This document shows, piece after piece, positions 14,511 through 21,670 of a stretch of 21,729 nucleotides of DNA. Every line of letters begins with the position of its first letter. Positions within the stretch are counted from its first letter, which is position 1. Both the position numbers and the translations under genes were made by a program. The notes below the pieces were generated by a model. That model searched no databases. It was given only the letters and a program-made list of their open reading frames with translations, and had not been told where the DNA came from. This DNA comes from Bacillota bacterium (lineage in GTDB: Bacteria > Bacillota > Clostridia > Oscillospirales > Oscillospiraceae): the NCBI GenBank assembly GCA_023406225.1, contig JAEXWS010000213.1:1-21729 (forward strand), read 5' to 3'.

Positions 14511-16406
14511 ATGAGCAAAAAACAAAAAAACATGCTCGCGCGCATCATTGGGGCGGCGGCGCTGCTGATCGCCGCCAAGCTGCTGGCGGCGGACGGCTGG
14601 GCCGCCGCAGCCTGCTTTCTGGTCCCTTACGCCGTCATCGGCTGGGACGTTCTCTGGCGCGCCGTGCGGAACATCGCCCGCGGGCAGGTGTTCGACGAGA
14701 ACTTCTTGATGGCTCTGGCCACCGTGGGAGCCTTCGGCACCGCGGACTACGCCGAGGCGGTGTTCGTGATGCTGTTCTACCAGGTGGGCGAGCTGTTTCA
14801 GGATTACGCCGTGGGCAAATCCCGGCAGTCCATCGCCTCGCTGATGGATATCCGGCCCGATTACGCCAACATCGAACGGGATGGGGCGCTGGTCCGGGTG
14901 GATCCGGAGGATGTGGCCGTGGGGGATGTGATCGTGGTGAAGCCCGGCGAGCGGGTGCCCCTGGACGGGCAGGTGGTGGAGGGCGTGTCCGCCCTGGATA
15001 CCGCCGCCCTCACCGGCGAGTCCGTGCCCCGGGACGTGGCCGCGGGAGATACGGTCATCAGCGGCTGCGTGAACCAGACGGGGCTGCTCCGCATCCAGGT
15101 CACCCGGCTGGCCGGGGACTCCACCGTTTCGAAAATTCTGGACCTGGTGGAAAACGCCGGTGAGAAAAAATCCTCCAGCGAGGCGTTCATCACCCGCTTC
15201 GCCCGGTATTACACCCCTTGCGTGGTGCTGGCGGCGGCGGCGCTGTTCGCCGTTCCGTCCCTGCTGCTGGCGGTTTTGTCGCCCGCCGCCCAGCCCGCCT
15301 TCCTGGCGGGCACCGTGTGGAGCGAATGGCTCCACAGGGCGCTCATTTTCCTGGTCATCTCCTGCCCCTGCGCGCTGGTGATCTCCGTGCCCCTGAGCTT
15401 TTTCGGCGGCATCGGCGGCGCTTCCAAGTGCGGCATCCTGGTGAAGGGCGGCAATTATCTGGAGGCCCTCGCCCGGACGGAGACCGTGGTGTTTGACAAG
15501 ACCGGCACCCTGACCCAGGGCACCTTCTCCGTCACCGCCGTCCACCCGGAGGAGGGCTTCACCGCCGGGCAGGTGCTGGAGTACGCCGCCCTGGCGGAGT
15601 CCTACTCCGACCATCCCATCTCCCTGTCCCTGAAGGCCGCCCATGGCGCGCCGCTGGACACGGAGCGGGTGGCGAACGTGGAGGAGCTGGCCGGACACGG
15701 CGTGCGCGCCTCCATCGACGGGCGGACCGTCTCCGTGGGCAACAGCCGCCTGATGGAGCGGGAGGGCGTCGCCGCCTCCCCCTGCGAGCTGCCGGGCACC
15801 ATCGTCCACGTGATCGTCCACGGCGCATACGCGGGACACATCGTCATCTCGGACCGGCCCAAGGCGGACGCCAAAGCCGCCATCGCGGACTTAAAGGCCG
15901 GCGGCGTGAAAAAGACCGTGATGCTCACCGGCGACGCGGAGGCCGTGGCCGCCGCCGTGGCGGCGGAGCTGGGCGTGGACGAATACCACGCGGAGCTTCT
16001 GCCCGGAGACAAGGTGGACCGGGTGGAGGCCCTGCTGGCGGCCAAAAGCGAAAGCGGAAAGCTGGCCTTTGTGGGCGACGGCATCAACGACGCGCCGGTG
16101 CTCACCCGGGCCGATATCGGCATCGCCATGGGCGCCCTGGGGTCCGACGCGGCCATCGAGGCGGCGGACATCGTGCTGATGGACGACAAGCCCTCCAAGA
16201 TCGCCACGGCCATGCGCATCTCCCGCAAGACCCTGCGCATCGTGAAGCAGAACATCTGGTTCGCCCTGGGCGTGAAGGCGCTGGTGCTGCTGCTGGGCGC
16301 GTTCGGGTACGCCACGATGTGGGAGGCCGTGTTTGCGGACGTGGGCGTGGCGTTCCTCGCCATCCTCAACGCCACCCGGGCCCTCCGGGTCTCGGAATTC
16401 AAATAA
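14511..16406 (+). CDS. cadA: P1B-2 type Zn/Cd/Pb-exporting P-type ATPase
   Basis: This 631-residue membrane pump uses ATP to expel Zn(II), Cd(II) or Pb(II). Key residues are all present: TGE (168-170) in the actuator domain, the transport motif SCPCALVIS with CPC at 285-287, phosphorylated Asp329 in DKTGT, HP (368-369) in the nucleotide domain, and GDGINDAP (522-529). Lys589 in the seventh helix and Asp610 in the eighth match the P1B-2 signature, which separates it from copper pumps. It starts with a basic segment and membrane helix and has no N-terminal HMA domain, which is instead encoded as the preceding gene. GGAGGAG precedes ATG. It is convergent with the MATE gene, with repeat copy C between them. 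Confidence 0.95.
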   Translation: MSKKQKNMLARIIGAAALLIAAKLLAADGWAAAACFLVPYAVIGWDVLWRAVRNIARGQVFDENFLMALATVGAFGTADYAEAVFVMLFYQVGELFQDYAVGKSRQSIASLMDIRPDYANIERDGALVRVDPEDVAVGDVIVVKPGERVPLDGQVVEGVSALDTAALTGESVPRDVAAGDTVISGCVNQTGLLRIQVTRLAGDSTVSKILDLVENAGEKKSSSEAFITRFARYYTPCVVLAAAALFAVPSLLLAVLSPAAQPAFLAGTVWSEWLHRALIFLVISCPCALVISVPLSFFGGIGGASKCGILVKGGNYLEALARTETVVFDKTGTLTQGTFSVTAVHPEEGFTAGQVLEYAALAESYSDHPISLSLKAAHGAPLDTERVANVEELAGHGVRASIDGRTVSVGNSRLMEREGVAASPCELPGTIVHVIVHGAYAGHIVISDRPKADAKAAIADLKAGGVKKTVMLTGDAEAVAAAVAAELGVDEYHAELLPGDKVDRVEALLAAKSESGKLAFVGDGINDAPVLTRADIGIAMGALGSDAAIEAADIVLMDDKPSKIATAMRISRKTLRIVKQNIWFALGVKALVLLLGAFGYATMWEAVFADVGVAFLAILNATRALRVSEFK

Positions 16407-16412
16407 AACGGC

Positions 16413-16438
16413 AGGCGGCGTGGAAAACCACGCCGCCT
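16413..16438. terminator. Left copy of a duplicated hairpin after the metal ATPase
   Basis: The 11-bp perfect stem AGGCGGCGTGG (16413-16423) with 16428-16438 closes on AAAA. The same 26 bases recur without change at 16641-16666 on the other side of repeat copy C. There is no U-tract. It lies six bases past the ATPase stop codon. Confidence 0.75.
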
Positions 16439-16640
16439 CAGCCTGTGGAAAAAGCCTCGCAGAGTTCGCGCCCGGAGGCGCGAAGAAAATCAGATCCATG
16501 TTCTCCGGCGACATGTGCGTCGGAGAACATACATCTCGGTCCGTAAGTGTGCGAACTGCCCGCCGTGGGCGGGTAGCGAGTGCGCGCGACGGGCCGCGGC
16601 CTACTCGAAAAAGTGCCTTCGGCACTTTTTCGACAGCCTC
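16439..16640 (+). repeat. Structured interspersed repeat, copy C, flanked by a 26-bp direct repeat
   Basis: This copy is collinear with copy A (A base n equals n+16440) and complete at both ends: CAGCCTGTGGAAAAAG at the left, CTTTTTCGACAGCCT at the right. Against A, paired positions change together: 60/88 goes T-A to G-C, 119/133 goes T-A to C-G and 124/128 goes T-A to C-G (A numbering), while 118/134 becomes G-T. The loop of the third hairpin is entirely different. The terminator-like stem lies at 16606-16632. An identical 26-bp hairpin stands directly on either side, so each of the two convergent genes ends at its own copy. Confidence 0.88.
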
Positions 16641-16666
16641 AGGCGGCGTGGAAAACCACGCCGCCT
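16641..16666. terminator. Right copy of a duplicated hairpin after the MATE gene
   Basis: These 26 bases are identical to 16413-16438: arms 16641-16651 and 16656-16666 around AAAA. It lies nine bases beyond the stop codon of the leftward MATE gene and immediately outside the right end of repeat copy C. Because the hairpin is its own inverted repeat, it works the same in either direction. Confidence 0.75.
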
Positions 16667-16675
16667 GCTTCTTTT

Positions 16676-18007
16676 TCAATACTGGTACTTTTTCCGCCCC
16701 CAGAGCAGAAAGCCGACGGACACGCCGGCCCCCAGCAGCTCCGCCGCCGGGACCGCCAGCCATACGCCCGCCTCTCCCAGGAGACGGGGCAGCAACAGCA
16801 GCATCCCCACCAGGAACAAAAGCGTCCGGGCAAAGGAGATGACGGCGGAGGAGGTGCCGTCGGAAAAGGCGGTGAACAGGGAGGAGGCGAAGATATTCAC
16901 GCCCATGAACAAAAAGCCCACGGCAAAGAGGGGAAAGCCCTCCATGGTGATGGCGTAGACCGCGCTGCCCGGGTCCGTGAACACGGAGAGGCACGGGCCC
17001 GCCACCAGCCGGGAGAGCAGGTACGATCCTGCGGCGCAGACCACCGTGAACACAAGGCAGTCCCGGACGATCCGCCGGAGCTGGGGAACGTCCTGGGCGC
17101 CGTATTTATAGCTGATGACCGGCGCCGCGCCCATGGAAAAGCCGAAGAACACGGCGGTAAACACAAACTGGAAGTACATCACGATGGTAATGGCCGCCAC
17201 GCCGTCCTCCCCCCAGATGCGAAGGAAGATCAGATTGAACAGCAATGTGGTGACGGCGTTGGCAAGATTCGCCACCATCTCGGAGGAGCCGTTGCCGCAG
17301 GCTCTGCCCAGCATCCGCCAATCGGGCCGGAAGGCCTGGAAATGAAGGGGTCCGGTCCGGTCCCGGAAGAAGAACAGGATTCCTGCCGCCGCGGGAATGC
17401 TGTATCCGATGACGGTGGCCGCCGCCGCGCCCTCCACGCCCATCCCCAGAGGACCCATGAACGCATAATCCAGGATGATGTTGGCAAAGCCCCCGGCCAC
17501 CGTGACGCCCAGGCCCAAATGGGGTCTGCCCGCCGTGACGAACAGGGTCTGGAACACGGTCTGCAAAAAAAAGGCCGGGGCGAACCATAGCAGGATGCGG
17601 GTATAGCTTTTGCACAAAGCAAACTGCGCGTGGCTGACGCCCAGCAGCCGCAAAACCGGGTCCAGAAACAAATTGCCAAGCAAGGCGAAGGCGGCGCCCG
17701 CCGCCAGGGCCGCGGCCACGAAGAAGGTGAAGTTTTTCCGGGCGTCCTCCTCCTTTTCCTCGCCAAGCTGCCGGGCGATGACGGCGCTGCCGCCGGTGCC
17801 CAGCATGATGCCAGCCGCCAGCTGCACGCTGCTGAGGGGATAGGACATATTGATGGCGGAGAGGGCCAGGGTGCCCACGAACCGGGAGATAAAAATGCCG
17901 TCTACGATGGTGTACATGGAGAGAAAGACCATCATGGCGATGTTGGGCAGGGTGAAGCGGAGGAGGGAGGCGGCGGTGAAGGGTCTTGCCAGGGCGTTAT
18001 GCTCCAT
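16676..18007 (-). CDS. MATE family multidrug efflux transporter
   Basis: This 443-residue membrane protein has about twelve hydrophobic helices in two related halves, beginning LLRFTLPNIAMMVFLSMYTI (residues 17-36) with VDGIFISRFVGTLALSAINM just after. This is the typical opening of Firmicute MATE transporters, which expel cationic drugs using a Na+ or H+ gradient. I start it at ATG 18007, which overlaps the end of the MarR gene by 11 bp and has GAGGTGG upstream; a longer frame reaches into the MarR gene and lacks support. The pairing with a MarR repressor suggests induction by a small aromatic or antimicrobial compound, which cannot be named from sequence. Confidence 0.93.
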   Translation of the reverse strand: MEHNALARPFTAASLLRFTLPNIAMMVFLSMYTIVDGIFISRFVGTLALSAINMSYPLSSVQLAAGIMLGTGGSAVIARQLGEEKEEDARKNFTFFVAAALAAGAAFALLGNLFLDPVLRLLGVSHAQFALCKSYTRILLWFAPAFFLQTVFQTLFVTAGRPHLGLGVTVAGGFANIILDYAFMGPLGMGVEGAAAATVIGYSIPAAAGILFFFRDRTGPLHFQAFRPDWRMLGRACGNGSSEMVANLANAVTTLLFNLIFLRIWGEDGVAAITIVMYFQFVFTAVFFGFSMGAAPVISYKYGAQDVPQLRRIVRDCLVFTVVCAAGSYLLSRLVAGPCLSVFTDPGSAVYAITMEGFPLFAVGFLFMGVNIFASSLFTAFSDGTSSAVISFARTLLFLVGMLLLLPRLLGEAGVWLAVPAAELLGAGVSVGFLLWGRKKYQY

Positions 18008-18431
18008 GGTCCACCTCTTTGGCCAGGGCCTGCGCAAAGGCCCGGCTGCTCTCCACCAGCGCCCGGCAGACCTCGGGTCCCATATGGTCCATGACCCGCT
18101 CCTCCATTTGATAGAGCGCCTCCAGCTTTTTCTCCGCGTAGGTCCGGCCCGCCTCCGTGAAGCTCACCGGCTTTTCCTTCTGGTCCCGGCCCGCCTCAAA
18201 GCGGACGAGGCCCCTGCGCTCCAGGTCCTTTATCACGGTGTTCACCGTCTGCTTCGGGATCAGCCACTCCTCCGCGATCTGCTTTTGCGTGCAGGGCCGC
18301 CCCATATTCAGGGCGTAGAGCGTGATCATGGTGTGATAGCTCCACCCGCACTGCTTTGCCCACTCGCCGTAGAGCTGGGTGATGCGGCAATTGCAGGCGG
18401 CGACGATATTCATTTGCTGACGCAGGTCCAT
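17997..18431 (-). CDS. MarR-family transcriptional repressor
   Basis: This 144-residue winged-helix protein probably represses its own operon and the MATE pump. The helix-turn-helix runs through TQKQIAEEWLIPKQTVNTVI (about residues 48-67), followed by KDLERRGLVRFEAGRDQKEK, the recognition helix and wing of MarR proteins. Helices at both ends would form the dimer. AAGGAGGGG lies upstream of the ATG. Cys13 and Cys15 in AACNCRI, and Cys28, are unusual and could be redox-sensitive, but this is speculation. Its operator can be read directly in the promoter. Confidence 0.92.
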   Translation of the reverse strand: MDLRQQMNIVAACNCRITQLYGEWAKQCGWSYHTMITLYALNMGRPCTQKQIAEEWLIPKQTVNTVIKDLERRGLVRFEAGRDQKEKPVSFTEAGRTYAEKKLEALYQMEERVMDHMGPEVCRALVESSRAFAQALAKEVDHGA

Positions 18432-18446
18432 GCAGCCCCTCCTTTA

Positions 18447-18490
18447 GTCCGTTTTCGTACTATTATAGTCCGAAAACGGACGATTGTCAA
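18447..18490 (-). promoter_or_regulatory. Promoter and MarR operator of the MATE operon
   Basis: On the minus strand, TTGACA (18485-18490) and TATAAT (18462-18467) are separated by exactly 17 bp, a full consensus promoter. A perfect inverted repeat with 11-bp arms, GTCCGTTTTCG (18447-18457) and its complement (18471-18481), straddles the -10 box with 13 bases between arms. A dimer bound there would block RNA polymerase. The arms are 24 bp apart start to start, somewhat wider than most MarR sites. Confidence 0.88.
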
Positions 18491-18513
18491 GGAGGCCCCT
18501 AAAAGGGTCCTCC
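18491..18513. other. Small hairpin between the MarR and orphan membrane protein promoters
   Basis: GGAGG-C-CCCT pairs with AGGG-T-CCTCC around AAA. It sits directly upstream of the MarR promoter's -35 box. It lies in a region without a convincing gene (18491-18717), and no U-tract follows on either strand. Confidence 0.4.
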
Positions 18514-18612
18514 GCCTTTCAGCATGGTCAAGCTGGGGGAAACAGGCCGAACGGGTCAAAGTTGGTGCGGTGAAATTTGAGGCGGCTTTCTTCTTGGGTG
18601 AGCAGGATCGCT

Positions 18613-18641
18613 TTGCAATATGGAGGCCGATCCATTATAAT
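18613..18641 (+). promoter_or_regulatory. Promoter of the orphan membrane protein gene
   Basis: TTGCAA (18613-18618) and TATAAT (18636-18641) are spaced exactly 17 bp. Transcription should start near 18648, giving a leader of about 70 nt. Confidence 0.7.
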
Positions 18642-18717
18642 GCTCTTAGAAGTATGTCTCAGGCGGAGAAGGCGGACAGCAGATTATTTATAGTTTCCAT
18701 GCAGGGGAGTACACGCT

Positions 18718-19161
18718 ATGAACCCATCTGAAAAATATAATTACTGGAAAAAGCCTTGGCACAAATGGGCGGTTTTAGGCGGAACCATATTACAAATGAT
18801 AGGACTGTATACAAGGATTCAAGCGTATAGGGATATTCGCAGACCTGAAATCAGAATGCAGCTTTTTAGCGAGGCCGGATGGGAAAGCTATGTCGCAGAG
18901 CAATCTTTTCAATTTTCTATCGGTATCATGATGCTCTGCCTTTTCCTTGGTTGCCTTGTGATCGGCGTTTTTACCCGCAGTAAAAGAACATCCGATATTT
19001 CCACGGGAATACTTTTCATGATTGTCACCTTGTTTTGGTTCATTATTGGCTTTTTGATCCCAGTCTTTTCGAAATTCTCAATGATGATGACCTGGCTGAT
19101 TCTTCTTATTGTGTCATTGGGCTGCAGTCTATATACGGTTTGGACATGTCGAAAATCATGA
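18718..19161 (+). CDS. Hypothetical four-helix membrane protein
   Basis: I do not recognise this 147-residue protein. It has a basic, aromatic N-terminus (KYNYWKKPWHKW), then hydrophobic helices at about 18-34, 65-85, 96-118 and 122-141, and ends in a short tail with Cys and Lys. AGGGGAG lies eight bases before ATG and a good promoter lies upstream, so it is probably expressed. Its codons are clearly richer in A and T (many ATT, TTT, AAA, ATA) than any neighbour, which suggests later acquisition. It stands alone between the MarR promoter and nadE, with no partner gene to hint at function. Confidence 0.8.
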   Translation: MNPSEKYNYWKKPWHKWAVLGGTILQMIGLYTRIQAYRDIRRPEIRMQLFSEAGWESYVAEQSFQFSIGIMMLCLFLGCLVIGVFTRSKRTSDISTGILFMIVTLFWFIIGFLIPVFSKFSMMMTWLILLIVSLGCSLYTVWTCRKS

Positions 19162-19298
19162 GAATTTTGTGTCATGCGCCTTATTGGTATCTGCCAGATA
19201 GGCAGCGCGGATGGACGGCGGTGGTCACGGAACGTCATAGGGGCGGATTTTTCACTTTGATCTCCTCCGCCGGCCATGCTGAAAGCGGCGGAACCCAA

Positions 19299-19335
19299 GA
19301 AGAAGGACCGGCTCCAAAGGGGCCGGTCCTTCTTC
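19299..19335. terminator. Hairpin at the 3' end of nadE
   Basis: A 14-bp perfect stem, GAAGAAGGACCGGC (19299-19312) with 19322-19335, extends by three more pairs (one wobble) to a loop of AAA. It lies two bases beyond the nadE stop codon. Neither side has a long U-tract. The core GAAGGACCG is shared with the hairpin upstream of nadE at 21342-21383. Confidence 0.65.
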
Positions 19336-19337
19336 TC

Positions 19338-21257
19338 TCATTCCTGTAAGCTCTCCAGCTCCGATCGCCAAAGGGCCGCCTGGGCGTCGCTGGGCATCCG
19401 CCAGTCCCCCCGGGGAGACAGGGCCACACTGCCCACCTTGGGTCCGTCGGGAAGGCAGTTTCGCTTGAACTGCTGGCTGAAAAAACGGCGGTAAAAGATT
19501 TTCAGCCATTTCAGGATCACGTCCCGGCTGTACCGGCCGCCCAGGGCGTATACCGCCAGACGGTATATCTTCCCGGGGGAGAAGCCCCAGCGCATCATAT
19601 AATACAGGAAGAAGTCATGCAGCTCGTAGGGACCCACCAGGTCCTCCGTCCGCTGGCTGATCTCCCCCTTGACGGCGGGCAGCAGCTCCGGGGAGACGGG
19701 CGTATCCAGGATATCCTCCAGCACATCGTGGAGGGCCTCGTCCGTCTCGGCGTTGTCCCGGGCCAGATATCCCACCAGATGGCGCACCAGGGTCTTGGGA
19801 ATGGAACAGTTCACGGCGTACATGCTCATGTGGTCGCCGTTGTAGGTGCACCAGCCCAGGGCCAGCTCGCTGAGATCGCCCGTGCCGATGACGATGCCGC
19901 CGGTGGCGTTGGCGATGTCCATGAGCACCTGGGTCCGCTCCCGGGCCTGGGCGTTCTCATAGGTAACGGAGTGGTCCTCCGGGTCGTGGCCGATATCCCG
20001 GAAGTGGCTGCGGACCGTGGCGGAGATATCCACCGTGCGGAGCGTGGCCCCCAGCTTCTCCGCCAGGATCACCGCGTTGTTCCGGGTGCGGTCCGTGGTG
20101 CCGAAGCAGGGCATGGTCACGGCGATGATGTCCACGGCGGAGCGGCCCAGCATCTCCATGGCGAGGCCCGTGATCAAAACGGCCAGGGTGGAGTCCAGTC
20201 CGCCGGAGAGGCCCACCACCGCCGTTTTGGCGTTCGTGTGGGCCAGCCGTTGCTTCAGTCCCAGGGAGGCGATGAGCAGGATCTCCCGGCAGCGGGCGTC
20301 CCGGTCCTCCTTCCCCTCGGGGACGAAGGGCATGGGCGGCACATAGCGGGTGAGCTTCGTGCCGCTCACCGTGAGGGTGAACGCCTCGGCGTAGGAGCCG
20401 CGGCTCTCCCCGCCCAGCATCTGGGTCCGGCGGCGCTCATAACAGAGCTTCTGCACGTCGATCTCCGAGAGCAGCAGTCCGTTTTCAAACCGCCGCTCCG
20501 CCAGAAGCGCGCCGTTTTCCGCAATGAGCTGGTGGGCGCCGAACACCGCGTCGGAGGTGGATTCGCCCTCCCCGGCGCTGGCATACATATAGCCGCAAAG
20601 CAGCTTGGCGCTCTGCATGGCGGTCAGACGGCGGCGGTAATCGTCCTTGCCGATCACATCGTTGCTGGCGGAGAGGTTTCCGATGATCGTGGCGCCCGCC
20701 TGGGCCATCCGGACGGAGGGCGCGCAGGGCGCCCACAGATCCTCGCAGATCTCAAAGCCCAGCACCAGCTCGGGGATGTTTTGGCAGTGAAAGAGCTGTG
20801 CCGCGCCAAAAGGCACCGCCTCCTGCCCCAGAAGCGTCAGATATTCTGTCTCCTCCGGCGCCGGCGCAAACTGGCGCTTTTCGTAAAATTCACTGTAATT
20901 GGGCAGATGCGTCTTGGGGACCACCCCTAAAATCCGTCCTTTTTGTATAATTACAGCGCAATTATACAATTCGTTGTGGACCCGCAGCGGCATTCCGACC
21001 GCCGTGACCACCTCCAGGTTCCTGGTGGCCTCCAGTACGGTGGCGAGAGCCTGCTCCGCGCCCCGCAGCAGGGCGTCCTGGTAAAAGAGGTCCCCGCAGG
21101 TATAGCCCGTCAAACCCAGCTCCGGCAGCACCAGCACCTTGGCCCCCGCCTTTTCGGCGGCGCGCATCATGGTAAAGGTCTGCTCCGCGTTATAGTCGCA
21201 GTCCGCCAGACGCAGCTTGGGCGTGCCGCAGGCCACGGAAATGAACCCGTCTCTCAT
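19338..21257 (-). CDS. nadE: Glutamine-dependent NAD+ synthase
   Basis: This 639-residue cytoplasmic enzyme makes NAD+ from deamido-NAD+ using glutamine as nitrogen source and ATP. The N-terminal nitrilase-type amidase domain shows its catalytic triad: Glu46 (LPELGLTGY), Lys115 (PKTHLPNY) and Cys171 (FEICEDLW). The C-terminal synthetase domain has the ATP-binding loop SGGLDST (351-357) and ends with the motif FKRNCLPDGPKVGSVALSPR near residues 598-617. The length is normal for the two-domain form. AAGGAGG precedes ATG. It has its own promoter and hairpins at both ends, so it looks monocistronic. Confidence 0.97.
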   Translation of the reverse strand: MRDGFISVACGTPKLRLADCDYNAEQTFTMMRAAEKAGAKVLVLPELGLTGYTCGDLFYQDALLRGAEQALATVLEATRNLEVVTAVGMPLRVHNELYNCAVIIQKGRILGVVPKTHLPNYSEFYEKRQFAPAPEETEYLTLLGQEAVPFGAAQLFHCQNIPELVLGFEICEDLWAPCAPSVRMAQAGATIIGNLSASNDVIGKDDYRRRLTAMQSAKLLCGYMYASAGEGESTSDAVFGAHQLIAENGALLAERRFENGLLLSEIDVQKLCYERRRTQMLGGESRGSYAEAFTLTVSGTKLTRYVPPMPFVPEGKEDRDARCREILLIASLGLKQRLAHTNAKTAVVGLSGGLDSTLAVLITGLAMEMLGRSAVDIIAVTMPCFGTTDRTRNNAVILAEKLGATLRTVDISATVRSHFRDIGHDPEDHSVTYENAQARERTQVLMDIANATGGIVIGTGDLSELALGWCTYNGDHMSMYAVNCSIPKTLVRHLVGYLARDNAETDEALHDVLEDILDTPVSPELLPAVKGEISQRTEDLVGPYELHDFFLYYMMRWGFSPGKIYRLAVYALGGRYSRDVILKWLKIFYRRFFSQQFKRNCLPDGPKVGSVALSPRGDWRMPSDAQAALWRSELESLQE

Positions 21258-21294
21258 GTGAAAAACCTCCTTATTTGGAAGATGCGGTGTCTCT

Positions 21295-21323
21295 ATTGTA
21301 CACCGCCCCGTCCTGTTTTACAA
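21295..21323 (-). promoter_or_regulatory. Promoter of nadE
   Basis: On the minus strand TTGTAA (21318-21323) is followed after 17 bp by TACAAT (21295-21300). Transcription would start near 21288, about 30 nt before the ATG. Confidence 0.65.
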
Positions 21324-21341
21324 GCGGCGGCGGCACCGCCG

Positions 21342-21383
21342 CACAGCAAGAAGGACCGCCGAACGGCGGTCCTTCTTGCTGTG
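21342..21383. terminator. Long hairpin between rnhA and nadE
   Basis: A 20-bp perfect stem (21342-21361 with 21364-21383) closes on only two bases (AA). On the plus strand it is followed by TGTGTGTTTT. It probably isolates nadE from leftward transcripts arriving from rnhA. Confidence 0.7.
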
Positions 21384-21670
21384 TGTGTGTTTTAGGAGGG
21401 AGAAAACGCATCGGGTTTGGGAGGACCCTTTGCTTGAGTATTAAGATACCCGATAATTATGAAGGAATGATGTTTTTCGCGTGAACAATTTGTGAATGTT
21501 CCATTTCTCCACTCTTTTTTCCACAATATCCCGCTTTTTCCGCCTTCCGGCGACGGCCGGGACCTTCCGGCGGGATGCCGGACTTCTCCGGCCGGGCGAA
21601 GTCCGCTCCAGGGTTTTGCTCCGCAAAATCCTTGTTCGCCGCTTTGCGGCGGCAAAAGACCCCGCGGCGG
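21384..21670. other. Non-coding stretch with stems and an AT-rich core
   Basis: I see no credible gene here. Its left half is AT-rich and contains two GTGAA units exactly 11 bp apart (21481 and 21492), like the phased repeat at 2336-2352. Its right half is GC-rich with small stems at 21580-21586/21598-21604, 21614-21619/21623-21628 and 21637-21642/21646-21651. The texture resembles insert D, but I could not align the two. Confidence 0.4.

Noticed and set aside
16439..16640. Group IIC intron, which also inserts beside terminator hairpins.
   Set aside because: The element is only about 200 bp, has no domain V/VI-like end or reverse transcriptase, and has inverted termini and flanking duplications, which introns do not create.
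18008..18037. A ten-residue N-terminal extension of the MATE protein.
   Set aside because: It would lie within the MarR coding sequence. ATG 18007 has GAGGTGG just upstream and gives the normal MATE N-terminus.
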